A stretch of DNA of 64,000 nucleotides from Leuctra nigra (Eukaryota > Arthropoda > Insecta > Plecoptera > Leuctridae), in assembly GCA_934045905.1 (NCBI GenBank), contig OW203763.1, forward strand, positions 22,619,108 through 22,683,107, written 5' to 3'. This document shows positions 35,980-48,649 of this stretch, one piece after another. The notes under the pieces were generated by a model. That model was given only the letters and a program-made list of their open reading frames with translations, had not been told where the DNA came from and did not search any database. The translations under genes and the position numbers were made by a program. The number at the start of each line of letters is the position of its first letter. Position 1 is the first letter of the stretch.

Positions 35980-38900
35980 AAATTAAAAATCAATATTTAT
36001 TTTTATCCCATAACGTATCTATGACGGCCATCGCAATTATACTGCCGAGAGTAATGCAGTGAGATCGGTTTCTGCAGTGTGGCGATTCCAGCAGCATGGT
36101 TATGGTGTATTGTGGGTAGAATGGAACATCAAATTATATTCCTCAATTCCGGGACTAGAAACAACACTTGGTAGAAATATCATGGGTTAGTAAAATCAGG
36201 TTTGAAGCAAGATTCAAGTCATTGGTAGGATAATAATAATTTTTTGTTTGTAACTTAATTAAGTTTTAGATAAGTACTTATTGCAGCTGTACCAATAATG
36301 GGTATATATGATATGGCTAATGTACTTACTTAGTTACCTTGAATAGGAAAGACTCGTGATATAGATTTCAGAATAATAGGTAAGTAGTTATTTTATGAAA
36401 TAAGTTGAGATGTGCCTGAACACAGATATGCCATTAGTATTGTGTTGAATAATTTTCATGAAAATAATGTTGCTATTTGTCACAATTTTCACAATTGAAA
36501 AGTTTGTCAATGCTACATTGACATCACAATTTTTGCTATATTGCCATTTGATTTTTATGAATGAAAATGTTACATTTATCGGGTGATAAGTGTGTTTCTA
36601 ATCATTGTGTTGATATTTACAATTTGTTAAGAATAAAATTTCACGAGACTTCCTTATTGAAGCTACTGAATTTTCTGTCAGCATTCTGATAGTGAAGCAA
36701 CTTGCGACTTCTTCTTCCAACTAGAAAACTGAAGATCTGTTTTTAAACTTGATATTACCTATAATGGTCGAACCACATATATTTTATACAATCACTTCTG
36801 CCTTAAACTTTCAAATTAACACCTACTAAATTGAGTATTTTCCCTTGTTAAATGCCCATGTTATTGAGAATGTTAAAATCGAGTAAAAATTATATGAAAT
36901 TAGTCCTTTCTTCTTTAAGTATAGCTGCAATTATTATTAATTTGCAATTTAGTTATTTTTCTAAAGAACCTATAGGTAAATAATATAAAAAACTGAACAT
37001 TATGAAAGGAATCTGCCATTTTGTCACTAATTTAAAAAATAGGATGACAATGTATGAGTTTTGGGGGGAAGTTTCACCCCTTGTCTGTTGTCAGTTGTCA
37101 TTTCATGTTGTTTGGTGGGATGGAACCCAGGGGTGGGATGGGGAGGGGGAGGGGGGGTTGTAGTTCTTTCAATTAGATCATCTCTCGGTGACTTCACGCC
37201 GGGAAAAACTTGCGTTTAACTTTTGACAAGTTGATACTTCAAATTGCAGAAAATGAGTTATTCTATTGGTATTAGAAAAGGGGGGAAACACCCTATTTGT
37301 ATATTAAGAAAAGTGTCAAATATCAGTTTAGAAAATGGTGAGTGATATTTCATTTTCAACCCCCTTCTCGCCATGACTGTATCGTTGTTCCTTTTTTTTT
37401 GTATATTGCGAATTTGCGTAGAAAAAGTTACTTTTCTCTCGTCGACTGTCAATGACTATTGCAGAAGATTCTAAACAAAGCCAAGCAAACTTACCTATAA
37501 GTGGTATAAACCTTTTTAGGTAGTGTTGATCGTAAAAATGTCATTTTGGACAACAATGTATTGCTCTGGAATGTCTCGTAAAAACCCCGTTACCTTTTAC
37601 ACCTTTTTTTTGTAAAAAGAGGACACTTTGTGAATAAAGGGTCAAGGATTTTTCATTGAAAGGACGATCCATATAGCTCATTGTATAACAAAACAAACGG
37701 GAATCTTTTGAAAAAGGATTGTGCCCCAAACAAAATGTTTTGAGACTTCAAAGAATTTCAATTATGGAAAGAGTGAGGATTCCATTTGCTTTTTTAAACA
37801 TTTTCTGTTGACCTGACTCAGAGTTCAGTACCGAACAATTTAAAAAAAAAAGTCAAACAGAGATTGAAAAATAAATCTGACGGATCTAAGCAAATATTTC
37901 TGATTATAATCTTTCATTAAAACTTAAAACTTTCTCCCCTTTTCTTCGATGCACCATTACGTTAAACAAAAGCTTTATTTTAGGCCCCTCCAATATACTA
38001 TGTGTCCATTATGAATACATTTCTTTGGAACCTTTCGCATTATTTAGTTTGAAAATATGAACATAACTTCAAAATTATGATAATAGCACACTTAATATAA
38101 ATAATTTGTATGTATTTCCACCCATACTATTCGTATTTCTTTGCAGCATTGCCTATACCCCCCTCCCTCCCAACCCCTCCAAGTGTAGCAATACAATATC
38201 TCTAGACTGAATATCCGCAGTAATATTTCAAAAATTCCATAACCAAGATCGTGTTCCTGCAATTCCCTTCGTAACGAAACGTAGCGAAAAAAAATATATA
38301 AAAGAGAAAAGCGCAAACGAAATTCCATTTCAGTAAGAAAATGATCTCCACAAATCATTTTAATATTCCGCCGCATTTTGGTAGAATATATTTGACTAGA
38401 GAAATCGGGTGAAATGAAATGCAAAGCGAAAAGTAAAGGCATACTGGAGTACAATATTAAAAGAGCAAAAACGAAATAAATATACAGATGGAAGAGTCCA
38501 TTTAGAAAATGTAATTATCTTTGTGACATGGCATAGGGTAAATGGAACGTTGGTTGGGAATAAACTATTCCACGGAATTTATAGTGTCAAGAATATTTTC
38601 TAAAATTGCACAAAATGTAACGGTCTATACACTTTTCTGTTATTAAATCAGTAAAGTTCACAAGTTGACTGCCATCCTGGAAGCCCCTCTTTCGACTAAA
38701 GTCCCAAATATCCTGAAAATGGTTAACTGAGATTTCAGGGGCATTTTCTTGACTTGCTGGATAGTTCCAATCTTTTGAATCATTCATATCCTAGCATCAT
38801 CATCTAAATCATTCTCATAATAAAGAACGATTCCTGATAATGAAATAAATATCAGAGGTATCTATTTTAATTCGCCATCCTTCTGACCTTTTAAGTCTAC

Positions 38901-39380
38901 TATCATCCCATCCATATAGACATTTGAGGTCACCTCCATATAAAAGTCTAACATCCCCCATTAAAACTTGTCGGCCTTTGCATTTCGTTCTGCTCCCCTA
39001 ACAAAATCAACCCTTAGCTGCAACCCCTATTGGTCCCACAGTGAAATAGAGACGCCATTATAGATCGTAGGGGGGCTAAAAGGATATAGAAAACTTTACA
39101 AAGTTCATGGAACTAAAATGGAAAATATCAAATTGTTATTAAATTTCGTGGCAGATTAAAATATCGATTGTACATTTTAAATGTGGATTCTAACCAAAGA
39201 CCCTCCGTAACAAAGGCATACTCAATAATCAAAATATCAATGAAAAAATACAGATTAACAAAATGAAAAATGTTTATTTTTAATATTTTCTGATAGTTCT
39301 TCAGATTTAATATTTTGATATTAATTTATGTAAACTAAAAGTCATCCATTTTCATTATCAAACTAGCACAGGGGCAAACA
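35980..39380. other. AT-rich noncoding stretch
   Basis: Contains one G-quadruplex candidate at 37130-37158. The longest open frame of the window (120 codons, 38092-38454, minus) lies here, but it is rich in Phe, Ile, Arg and Tyr and has no recognisable motif. I do not call it a gene. Confidence 0.4.
37130..37158 (+). other. G-quadruplex candidate
   Basis: GGGG, GGG, GGGG, GGGGG and GGGGGGG runs separated by one or two bases fully meet the quadruplex pattern. Confidence 0.65.
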
Positions 39381-39395
39381 GCACCGTATTCCACT

Positions 39396-39475
39396 CGTGG
39401 TAGTGCGAGAGCTGATGTAATTCTAGCTTCGTAGATCACTCTGTTGGCCGTATGTTCGAGCCCAGTAACGGGGCA
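39396..39475 (+). mobile_element. tRNA-like SINE head
   Basis: TGTTCGAGCCC (39454-39464) is one change from a B box. A weak A-box-like TGGTAGTGCGAGAG lies about 50 bp upstream, a spacing longer than in most tRNAs. Probably a tRNA-derived SINE fragment; no tail seen. Confidence 0.35.
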
Positions 39476-39831
39476 TCAATTCTGCTCTCACCCTCTCTCT
39501 GTAGACGCACCAAATGAAAGTACGCTCGCGAACCATGTCCAGTAATTTACAATAATTAACTTATAGTCTCGTGGTGGTATTAACAGAACCATTAAAATAA
39601 TACCCTTGGATACTCCTAATGCCTTTTGCATGTTGAATTTTATTTACTATTTTTTTTTTGTTAACACTAAAGTTGATACTGAATTACTGAAAGGACTTTC
39701 TTGTTTTATTATAAAATAGGACCTTTTTTGGAACTACAGGTTAATGAAGATGAAATTAGAGGATTTGGCCAGTGACAAAAAATTTGGGAATTGACTATTT
39801 TGTTGAAACAGTTACTTGATTTTTTCCGGTA

Positions 39832-39868
39832 TTGGAGGTGTTGGAGGTATTGGAGGTGGAGGTGCCGG
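39832..39868 (+). repeat. Short GGTNTTGGAG repeat ending in GGTGGAGGTGCC
   Basis: TTGGAGGTG, TTGGAGGTA and TTGGAGGTG occur in tandem with 9-10 nt steps and run into an exact GTGGAGGTGCC core at 39855-39866. Confidence 0.65.
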
Positions 39869-39869
39869 T

Positions 39870-41110
39870 ATTAATGAAAATACTACTGGACTTTCTTGAT
39901 TGTTTATACAAGTTATAGAAATGTAAATTGAAAACTCTGTCATGAGCTTAATGTTATGTTACGCATTTTATTAATTACTTTTTATATCCTGACGGAAAGT
40001 TTCCTGTTTTTATGCGAATTACATTCTGTTTAACACGCGACATTATCTAAATGAAATTCATGTCTCTAGGTATTCTAGGAAGTTCGACAACCAAATTCCC
40101 CAAAAATACCATCAAATTCTAGTGCTAAAAATGTCGTTTTAAAAATTCAATAAAATAATAAACAGGCGTTGTAGAAATGACTTGAATATATCAAATAATG
40201 TTACATTTAACAGGAATATAAAAATGATAAGGACTGAGAAAAAAAGGGAAAATACATACAGAAAAGCCATAGAATCTTAAAATTTAAAAGAAGAAAAAGA
40301 TAAAGAATGAAGAGGAAAGAAAAGACGAAAAGAAGTATAGTATATAGAAGAAGCTTGCAGCGCAGAGAAGAAACACATACGATTTACTGTAATTGCTTCT
40401 TGCCTTGTAGACCGAAGGAAGATCCCTTTAGTACCCTGAAACCAATTTGCATATCGCCTAGGGAGCCCTCCGTCTTGAAGAGAACGGGTAGAACGGGTCA
40501 ACAGTGATAGCTTTACAACTCAATCCTGGCCCACCTCCCCATATATATACGAGGTCTGTTTTACCCCCCTTTCCCTCAGACACTAGCGTGAATTATTCAG
40601 TGAAAATACCATCTAGCAGGTCGTTACAACGCAAAAAGTTTAGACTTAAAAGATTCGTCCACAATGGAGAACTATCAGTGGAGAAAGAAGCTGCATTGTC
40701 TCTTATCAGAATGTCCCACAAATAAATTAGAGATAGAGATAGCAGATTTTTTTTTCAAAAGTTTATGCAATTATTCATTTTCTTATAAATTAACTATGTG
40801 GCTTCGTACAATTGCCAACTGGAATCTGGAGTAACATTACTTTCTGGAACACTTCCAGTGGAGTAGTATAGAGAGATGAAAAATGTCCAGCCAACTGGGG
40901 CATATTTCACATGTTACTTCTTATCTCCACCACCCAAAAGCTATTTTGTTTAACTTATTACGAGATTTCTCACATTATGTAGGATCAGATTTTATGTGAT
41001 TGAAAAAAAAACCCGTACGCCAAATACAATCCCAAATCCTTTCCCCCGAAAAAAATCTCTATCAAACTTTTTTAATGTTACCCATACGTTTGATTCTTTC
41101 GAAGTTTAGT
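39870..41110. other. Noncoding stretch
   Basis: A purine-rich run at about 40285-40345 stands out. No gene is supported. Confidence 0.35.
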
Positions 41111-41115
41111 CTTAG

Positions 41116-41352
41116 ACTTCAGGACATAAATCCAAGTGGACTTTAAAGAAAAGGATTTTGCCATTACCATTCGTCTCCCCATGTGACACTAAGTGTCCGG
41201 GATCGTGCCCCAAAAAGTGCAATAATTTCTGTTCCTACTGTTCCTCCGGCAAGACTTGTGGGAGGGGCCCAGAAGGGGGGATATTAAAGAGGTACGGGGG
41301 GGAAACTAAAAGGGATCAATGGTACTCCGATAACTTATCATATAACAGCTAA
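41116..41352 (+). other. Short Cys-rich open frame, possible exon
   Basis: The frame is open for about 79 codons without an ATG. Its middle has seven Cys with regular spacing C-x3-C-x3-C-x3-C-x3-C-x2-C-x5-C, flanked by Lys, Pro and Gly, reminiscent of small disulfide-rich or metal-binding proteins. A possible acceptor (TTAGACTTCAG) overlaps its start, but no clear donor was found. Cys-rich peptides can arise by chance from TGY-rich DNA, so I make no functional claim. Confidence 0.2.
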
Positions 41353-41589
41353 GTTACTTATTGAGACTTATAGACATAGGATACCTCCATCGAATACGAA
41401 GTCGGGTTTCATATGCTCTGCAGATTGCAAAAACTCTGTTATGGAAGACGTCGACCAAAATGTGTTTACAAACCCAGAGAGAATTTCAAAACGTGTCTGC
41501 AAGAAAGTTCCAAATTATAATGTTCCATCTTTATAATGAGTTAATTACAAATTACAATTTCCTGAAAAAACAAGTGTTTTAAGTCAACA

Positions 41590-43340
41590 TTTGTTAACAT
41601 TGCACCTCTGTCCATTGTAATTAATTTTGATATATTTCTGGATTTTTTTTGTATAGCTTCGACTCTAAATGGCGCACCTATATTTAAATTCTAAATTAAA
41701 CCAAATTTTGACTGACACAAGGAAATATAATTTTTAATACGTGGTTCAAAGAGTTCTGAAATAAAATAGAAAAGTAAATAACAATTCTGTTGAAATTTAG
41801 ACCACTATAATTGTTGAAAACGTCCCTGACGTATCTTAACTTATAATGTTAGTGCAGTGAATATAGCAATTAGCAATATAGTTTACTATGTAGGTGTGTT
41901 ACAGGTCTTACTGTATAACGTACTGACATGCATTCCTATATATCATACCATGATGCAACTCTGGGATGTAATTAAATATGTTACTAGCGACTAAATCATA
42001 TAAATTGCATATAAAGCGTGCAATGTCATATGATTTGTGGGGCAAGTTCATTAGGTGAATTCTTATAGTAACTACTTAATAGATTATACATACTTCACGA
42101 CAATATTTATAGATTTGCCATTCGGTTGCACACCCCTAGGGCTCCCTTCCAATTTTCGGAAAAGAAAAGAAAATACATTTCAAGCACCAAAACGTATATT
42201 TCAGCATATTTGAAAATGACGAATAAGAAGAATTGTTAAACCCGTTTTGTTTTTCATTTAATGGTAGCCATTTTCCCCAAGTAGAGTTTTCCAGTCGCTA
42301 TTTTCCGACCCCCCTTTTTTATCACCTCTATCTACCAACGATTTTCATAGCTGCTTACTGCGCATGCCGACTACAGGGTAACCCAAAATAAATACAAGGA
42401 AAACCCGATTGGAAAATCAATCTCGTAATATCACTAGGAAAATCAACAGTTGGACTTTGTCAGGAAACCACTTGGGAAATTAAATCTATCTGGTATCAAA
42501 GTTCTCTTCTTAGTTTATCACCATGTTTAATGCACACTAAATGAAATGACGTGTAAAACAATATGGCGATGGGTGTAGAGGTTTCATGTTGTTGAAGGTT
42601 TCCCCGATAGATGTTGCCAGCTGCTTTTTTTCGGACGAGTCAAGACTTTGATATGCCTGAAGCTGGACCGGTTGAGTTTTCACATACCTATACACCTCGG
42701 CCAGTGAACGTACCTCCAATAATTGGTTATCCTCGTAAAAAAATATAAAAAAAAGTTTGTATATTCATTATAATTGAGCAAAAATTGATGCAATGTTAAG
42801 ACAAGTTGGGTACAGTAACTGTTGAAAATAAGTGACCATCTACTGCGGATAATGTATCTTCTTAAATATTTATTGTCAGCTATGAATCCAGCCCCTGATG
42901 TTTAACTTTACATTTATATTAATTTTGTTACTCTGCGAATGGCATTTCGTGTGTTGGAGAGCAAGGTTAGAACGAAAGCATCACAATCATGTATTTTGAT
43001 CCTCACAATCGTCACTACAAGCCAAATATATGTTCCAATGTATAAAAATAGTAATAAGGTATATAAATCTAATAACTTATCATGTTATGGATTGAATGTA
43101 TCTCGTACACTGATGATTCAGCACATTCTTGCAGTAATAAGTGATTTATACAACTTCTTGTTTTGTCCATGCCGTCCGAACCACTGAAACTATATCGTAT
43201 CGAAAACTTACAAGACAACTTACGAAACATAATATTGAACGAAACTGGCAATCAATGTAAGATGGTTGTCCGTTTTATGTTTAATGATACATTTTAGACG
43301 AAAAGCAAATCACAGCCAGGACAATAGATATGCAAACATT
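41590..43340. other. AT-rich noncoding stretch
   Basis: Nothing supported beyond ordinary A+T-rich sequence. Confidence 0.4.
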
Positions 43341-43352
43341 TTAAGTAATTTA

Positions 43353-43419
43353 TAATTGTATTCCAGAAATATGATTTTTTTAAGTAAGTAATTTAATTGT
43401 ATTCCAGAAATATGATTTT
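43353..43419. repeat. 26-bp direct repeat, 41-bp period
   Basis: The 26-nt string starting TAATTGTATTCCAG is repeated exactly at 43353-43378 and 43394-43419. A recent local duplication. Confidence 0.8.
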
Positions 43420-43424
43420 CTTCG

Positions 43425-44225
43425 ATTTCTTTCTTTTATTGCGTTCTTAAAGAGAATTATAAAATACGCTAAGATTATTTTATCTTCATTAGCCAGGGTA
43501 ATCAATTGCCACAATGTTAGAATGGAATAACATTTTTCAGAGCAAAAGCGTATGAAGACAGCTTATGTTCTCTTCAAAAATAGTACAAGTAATGTGTTGC
43601 ATTCTGAATAGAACCAGTACCAATAATTAACAAGTGGCTGGTTTGTTGATAAGCCATAACTTAGCCAATAATCAACACCTTTTCATTGGCAGGGCGTTTT
43701 CCTTTCAAACTAATTTAATTTTAAATATCCATATTTCTTTTCAAACTAAATTTATTCGTAGAGATTATTCAAAATCACTGATTGAGGCGATCTTTCAAGC
43801 ACGCCTTTTCGAAATAACAATCAAGAGCTTTCAACTTCCAGAGAACGATAGTCTTGAATACTTTATTATTAGTCGAGCTCTCATTATTTTAATGTAAGGG
43901 CCGTTTTGGGTAACTTGGGAGTTGCCTATTTAAATACCATGTCCCTTGAGTTTGTTTGTTGAAAATGAAAAAAGATTTTATTGGCTATAAATTAACTGAT
44001 GTTTCTTATGGTATAACAATTTGAGGGAGTAAATGTTCTAGTGGTTGTTTCTCTTGTCTATGAATAATGAGCACTTAACAATTACTAATAATTTAACAAA
44101 ATATCATTTTGCATTTCAATGGCATGAATGATAGCTTCCTATCAATTATGGATCTTTCTAAACTATTGTTACAAAATAAACTATACTCATAGAAAATTCT
44201 TCACTTCCAATCAAACAAAGGCACT
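43425..44225. other. AT-rich noncoding stretch
   Basis: No gene or repeat that I can support. Confidence 0.4.
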
Positions 44226-44230
44226 CTAGC

Positions 44231-44469
44231 TCTATATACCGAATGCAGACGCCATTAAGCGTCGCCGAACCGACAAAATGGCTTCCATGGCGTCAGTAGA
44301 AGCCAAAACCAAACAATCTGCGTCAGACCGGAAACCGGAAGTGCTTGCGAATGACGTAGGGCGGTATGAAAAGAGTCCCTCCGGAAAGTTCCCATGCGCA
44401 ATTCCAAAAGAGATCATAATGGATAGAGATAAAGGGATGAAGAGATATGGATATGGTCCCGGATGTTAA
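44231..44469 (+). CDS. Possible small gene or first exon, unknown product
   Basis: A TATATA box (about 44233) lies 45 bp upstream of an ATG in a strong animal context (ACAAAATGG at 44274-44282). The 63-codon frame to 44469 is Lys-, Ser- and Ala-rich and hydrophilic, and coincides with a local rise in G+C and CpG. Within it, ACCGGAAGTG and TGACGTA resemble ETS and CRE sites, so the block may be a promoter instead. No domain is recognisable and no splice donor is certain. Confidence 0.2.
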
Positions 44470-44519
44470 ATATTGGCATATAAGCGAATGGGAAAGCTCT
44501 GTGCAGTGGCTGGACATCT

Positions 44520-47500
44520 CTGAAAAGTTGTTTGCTTTTGGTTACAAAGTTTGCAATCAGTTTGGATTGCCCTTGGCACTAATGGTAACTTCAAAATGGC
44601 ACTCCCAATTAAGTCCATTGAGTTATTTAAGGTCATAATTCTTCTACCCCTGGTGATTTTTAACAATTAACCTATGACTGAGTATTAATCTTCAATGTTA
44701 GTGCAATTCGACAAGGTGAAAATGCCAATTGATACTACCATTTCGCGTGTTCGTCCAAATTTTCGTGGGGGGGTTTCCTATTTAGTGGGCGGGGTTGGTG
44801 ATAGAGAGACCTATTGTAGTTTGCAATGGGGTAAAGTTTGGTATTGCTATATAGTATAGCTGATTCAACATGGTTAATGACTCGGAAAGTAGTACCTACC
44901 TATATATTCCATGGAGGGATGTGTAGCGAATAGTGTACGAAAGACAGGGGGAGAGATAGAGAGAGAGCTGGACAATGGCAGTGGGAGAATGGAAATACAA
45001 AAGAGACAGGAGATGAAGACTTCCCACGCACGGAATGGCTCAAGTCCTGGGATTGATGAAGTGGAACTATTGGGGTGTGGGATGGAATCTTGTTCTATCG
45101 ATAGATAAAGAGAAGGAAGAGAGATTCGAGATGGGGAAGAATTGTTTTACTTTGCGTTTGCAGTTCTATTCAGAGATGAACTTTAGCGAGAACTTTCCGA
45201 CAAGCTGAAACCAGGCCAAAGCGATTAGCATTACTTCATATAGATGGCTTCCAATGAGACAACACTGTAGTAATTGTGTTTAAAAATAGATTTCTCAATA
45301 AGTTATTTTATTGCTATGATTCTTTGAACTCGCTCATCCCGTGATTTTTATCTCCCACCAATTAATTACATATCCTGCTCGTTACCATGAAATTTTAGTT
45401 TTTAATCAAGTTTTTTACTTAATTGTTATAAAAGCCAATTATTTTATGTTTTAAGAAAACCTAAAGCAGGTGAAAAATAGGAATCCATCACATCCTATAA
45501 TAACCCCTTAATTAAGAAAGGAACGGCAACAAAATGGACCAATGATTTAAAAGCCAGGTTGAAAATGGATATTTTACATTCTTAAATCTTAATTACCTAC
45601 TATAGAACGTACAAGGATATAGAGAGCCCATATTTCTCAGTATATACACAGTAAGTAACGCTTAGACACTTGAAATACGTAATATTCATTCATCAAATAG
45701 AGTTATTACTCTGATCCTCTTACAACGAGACTCCTAAACTAAACTTTCTTTACAAAAGCAATTCAAACAACTTAGGTGTTATGGGATGAGAATCTCATTT
45801 TCAAATTCCTTCTCTAAAGTATCAACTTGAAGTATCTAAGCTTGAGGGAGACTTTGCGTGGATTCAAAACCCATCGAAATCGTTTGAAATCTTTAAATAA
45901 TCTCTAGTTTAGTTCCTTTATGGTAATTATGATAAGATATCTTATAGAGAGATTTAGTGGTACTTATAGTAAACTTATCTGAATATAAATGTGCAGAGTT
46001 CGCTTGAAAATTATTTCATGGCTTGCGCTTTGAGATTTTGGAAAATCCACTCTAATTAGTTGTGAATACAAAAAAGTGATTTCATTTTCCAATTTGGTTT
46101 AATTTTTATAATAACAACAATTCGGGCTTTGCAATTTAAATCATAATTATTATGCAAAACCGACTATACCCATCTAATTTAAAATAATTATTTTCATACC
46201 TCGACACGGTGTTTCTCTTCTGAGCCAAAAAGTTAAACGATTTTACCTTCGTGCATTTCGCTTCGTGCAAGTTGCAACATAACCTACGAATTATTTAATT
46301 TCACATAATTTTGTTTCGGAAAGTATATGGTCCTGGGCTCGTTATTGACTGGCTTATTAAATTCATCCATGCACCAAGTTTCAATAGACCATGATTATAT
46401 TGAACTTTTATGTCGTGTTTTTTAGGTGCTGATAGAACTTTCTTGCTTGATTTTGCGAGAAAGTGCAATGAATAGCACTCAACAACTAAAGTTTTAATTG
46501 ACATAAAAATTCGATTTTTGACAATAAAACGACGAAGTAATATCGGTGTATTTGGTACAAAATTCAAGGATGCACAACACCTATTACTTATTATAGTAAA
46601 TCCCCAGATATGGCCAAATAAAGTTGAAAACTATGTGATTGACTGTAACAAGAAAGAATAATAACACACTTCTGATGGAAATCAGTTCATGTAGAGATTT
46701 TATAAAACGAAATTTCCCCAGCAAAAGAAATGCAGGATCTATTACAAGTAATAAAACATGATAGCTTTTGTTTCAAATGAATCTTACACGTTGCGGGGGG
46801 TATCTGTTAGAAATGCAGTTTTCAGATAACCATTTGATGTTGCATTACTTTTTCTTGATTTTATTGCATACATAATCACTTACCTACCGCGCATTAGTTA
46901 TTTTTACTTCTTTCGAAAATATATATTTATTTTGACAAATAACAAATAATTTTGTAATATTTTTCTAGAGAACCATTACGATTTAGTTGTTAGTGCGTGT
47001 ATAATGCGCTTCTGTACTTAAACCAAGACTAAACCAAATATTCACAGAGATACGTGACATTTCATAAGTTGGCTAAGATTTTGAACAATTTACGACTGCT
47101 TCGCTTGATATTGTTCATCAAAATGTATGTATTTTATTACGCAACATTTACCATGTCTCCACAAAACCATAAAAAATGTAATTCTATATTTTAACAAAAC
47201 TCTCTACAGAACATATTCTCCATGTACTACAAACCAAAAAGAGTACCTACACGTGATTAATTCCAATGATAATAAAAATGCTCCAGTTAACAAACTAGAG
47301 CCATTACTAAACATAAATTTTGCTTCTTCCATGACATAATGTATTTTCCGTATCCGCACGCGTTGATTGTTTCATAAAAACCTATGGCATCATTCTATCG
47401 AGACAAATGGCGCTTCACGGGTCGTTTCATTGACGCCGAGTAATAAATTCCATGACACCAACACACCAGTCTATGTGCATTTGCTATGCCAGACACATGC

Positions 47501-48600
47501 TATTGCGAACATGCCAACACCAAAACTAAACTACAACAAACTTAAAATAGTTGTAATATTTTATTAGAAGGAGATTAATAAATAATTATAAAATTATAAG
47601 ATAATATTTATTACTCAATGAACCATTAAATTATTTTACTCAACATTCTATTTTTTCCCCTCTATTTTTGCTCTCTGCCTATAAATTCAGTTATAATTTG
47701 GTTTTCAATCTACCAAATGTGCGATTATAGTTTTGGTCGTCATGCAAATTGTTCCAATTTCTATTTGAGAAATGTGTAGAAAACTGTTTGGGGATCTTTG
47801 ACCTCCGCTCACTCACAAAGCGTTCAAAAAGTGTACCTTTAATAATATTTATAATTATGAATAATGATAGGATTTGTTGATAAACTATTAAATTTTGCGG
47901 TGAAATGTTTCCACACAAAATAAATGGATAATGATGATACACTTCAGGCAATGGCGCGAATGCTGTTTTGAAAAAAGGTGGGGTAAAGGAATTTTGCGTT
48001 CCATTATTTTGAAATGTATTATTAGAGAAGCGATTTGATATGACGGTGGTTCACTGATGCTTATATTTTGTACCTTCTTCTTTCGCAGTTCTTTATCATA
48101 GCTTGTAATATTTTGTATAAACATCTCTAAGGTAGCCAGAAAAATTATGATTCGTGTACTGTTCCATCAATTTTATAATCAAAGAAAGATCCTAATTTTT
48201 CTCCATAATTGTATTATGTTGTGTTTTCCAGGAATAAATAAATAATGATAATTATAAAAAAAAAATTAACAAAGAAACTAATTCAAATTTTTTACACCAT
48301 CATGTCATATGGTGTTATGACATCCAAAAAATTAACAGCCAATTCATTCCAACTACTTAAATATATATTATTAAACTATTAAGTATATTTTTGTTCAACT
48401 TAAAAGGTCACCATCAACTTGGGTGGTAAAACTCTGTGATAGATAACTCATTGAATGTTGTAAATGCTTGATGTTCTATGTGGTTTCTTACATAAGACGC
48501 TGTGCTTGTAATTTATAAACTTGAAACCCCTGCTCGAATACATAGAGACACAAATTCAGACAAAAAAACAACAGAGTATACACGCGTGTATTTCCAAAGA
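44520..48600. other. AT-rich noncoding stretch
   Basis: A purine-rich patch at about 44930-45010 and a G-rich patch at 44766-44800 are present. No gene is supported. Confidence 0.4.
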
Positions 48601-48608
48601 ACATAAGA

Positions 48609-48640
48609 GTCCTAGGATTCGAATCCCGGCTAGTATATAT
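48609..48640 (+). other. Isolated B-box-like palindrome
   Basis: GGATTCGAATCC (48615-48626) is a perfect palindrome that also matches a tRNA T-arm. No A box or cloverleaf is visible, so it is at most a tRNA or SINE remnant. Confidence 0.25.
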
Positions 48641-48649
48641 TCAAGTTAT

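Noticed and set aside
38092..38454. Longest open frame in the window (120 codons, minus)
   Set aside because: Composition is typical of translated AT-rich DNA, no motif is recognisable, and frames of this length are expected by chance among roughly ten thousand stop-to-stop intervals.
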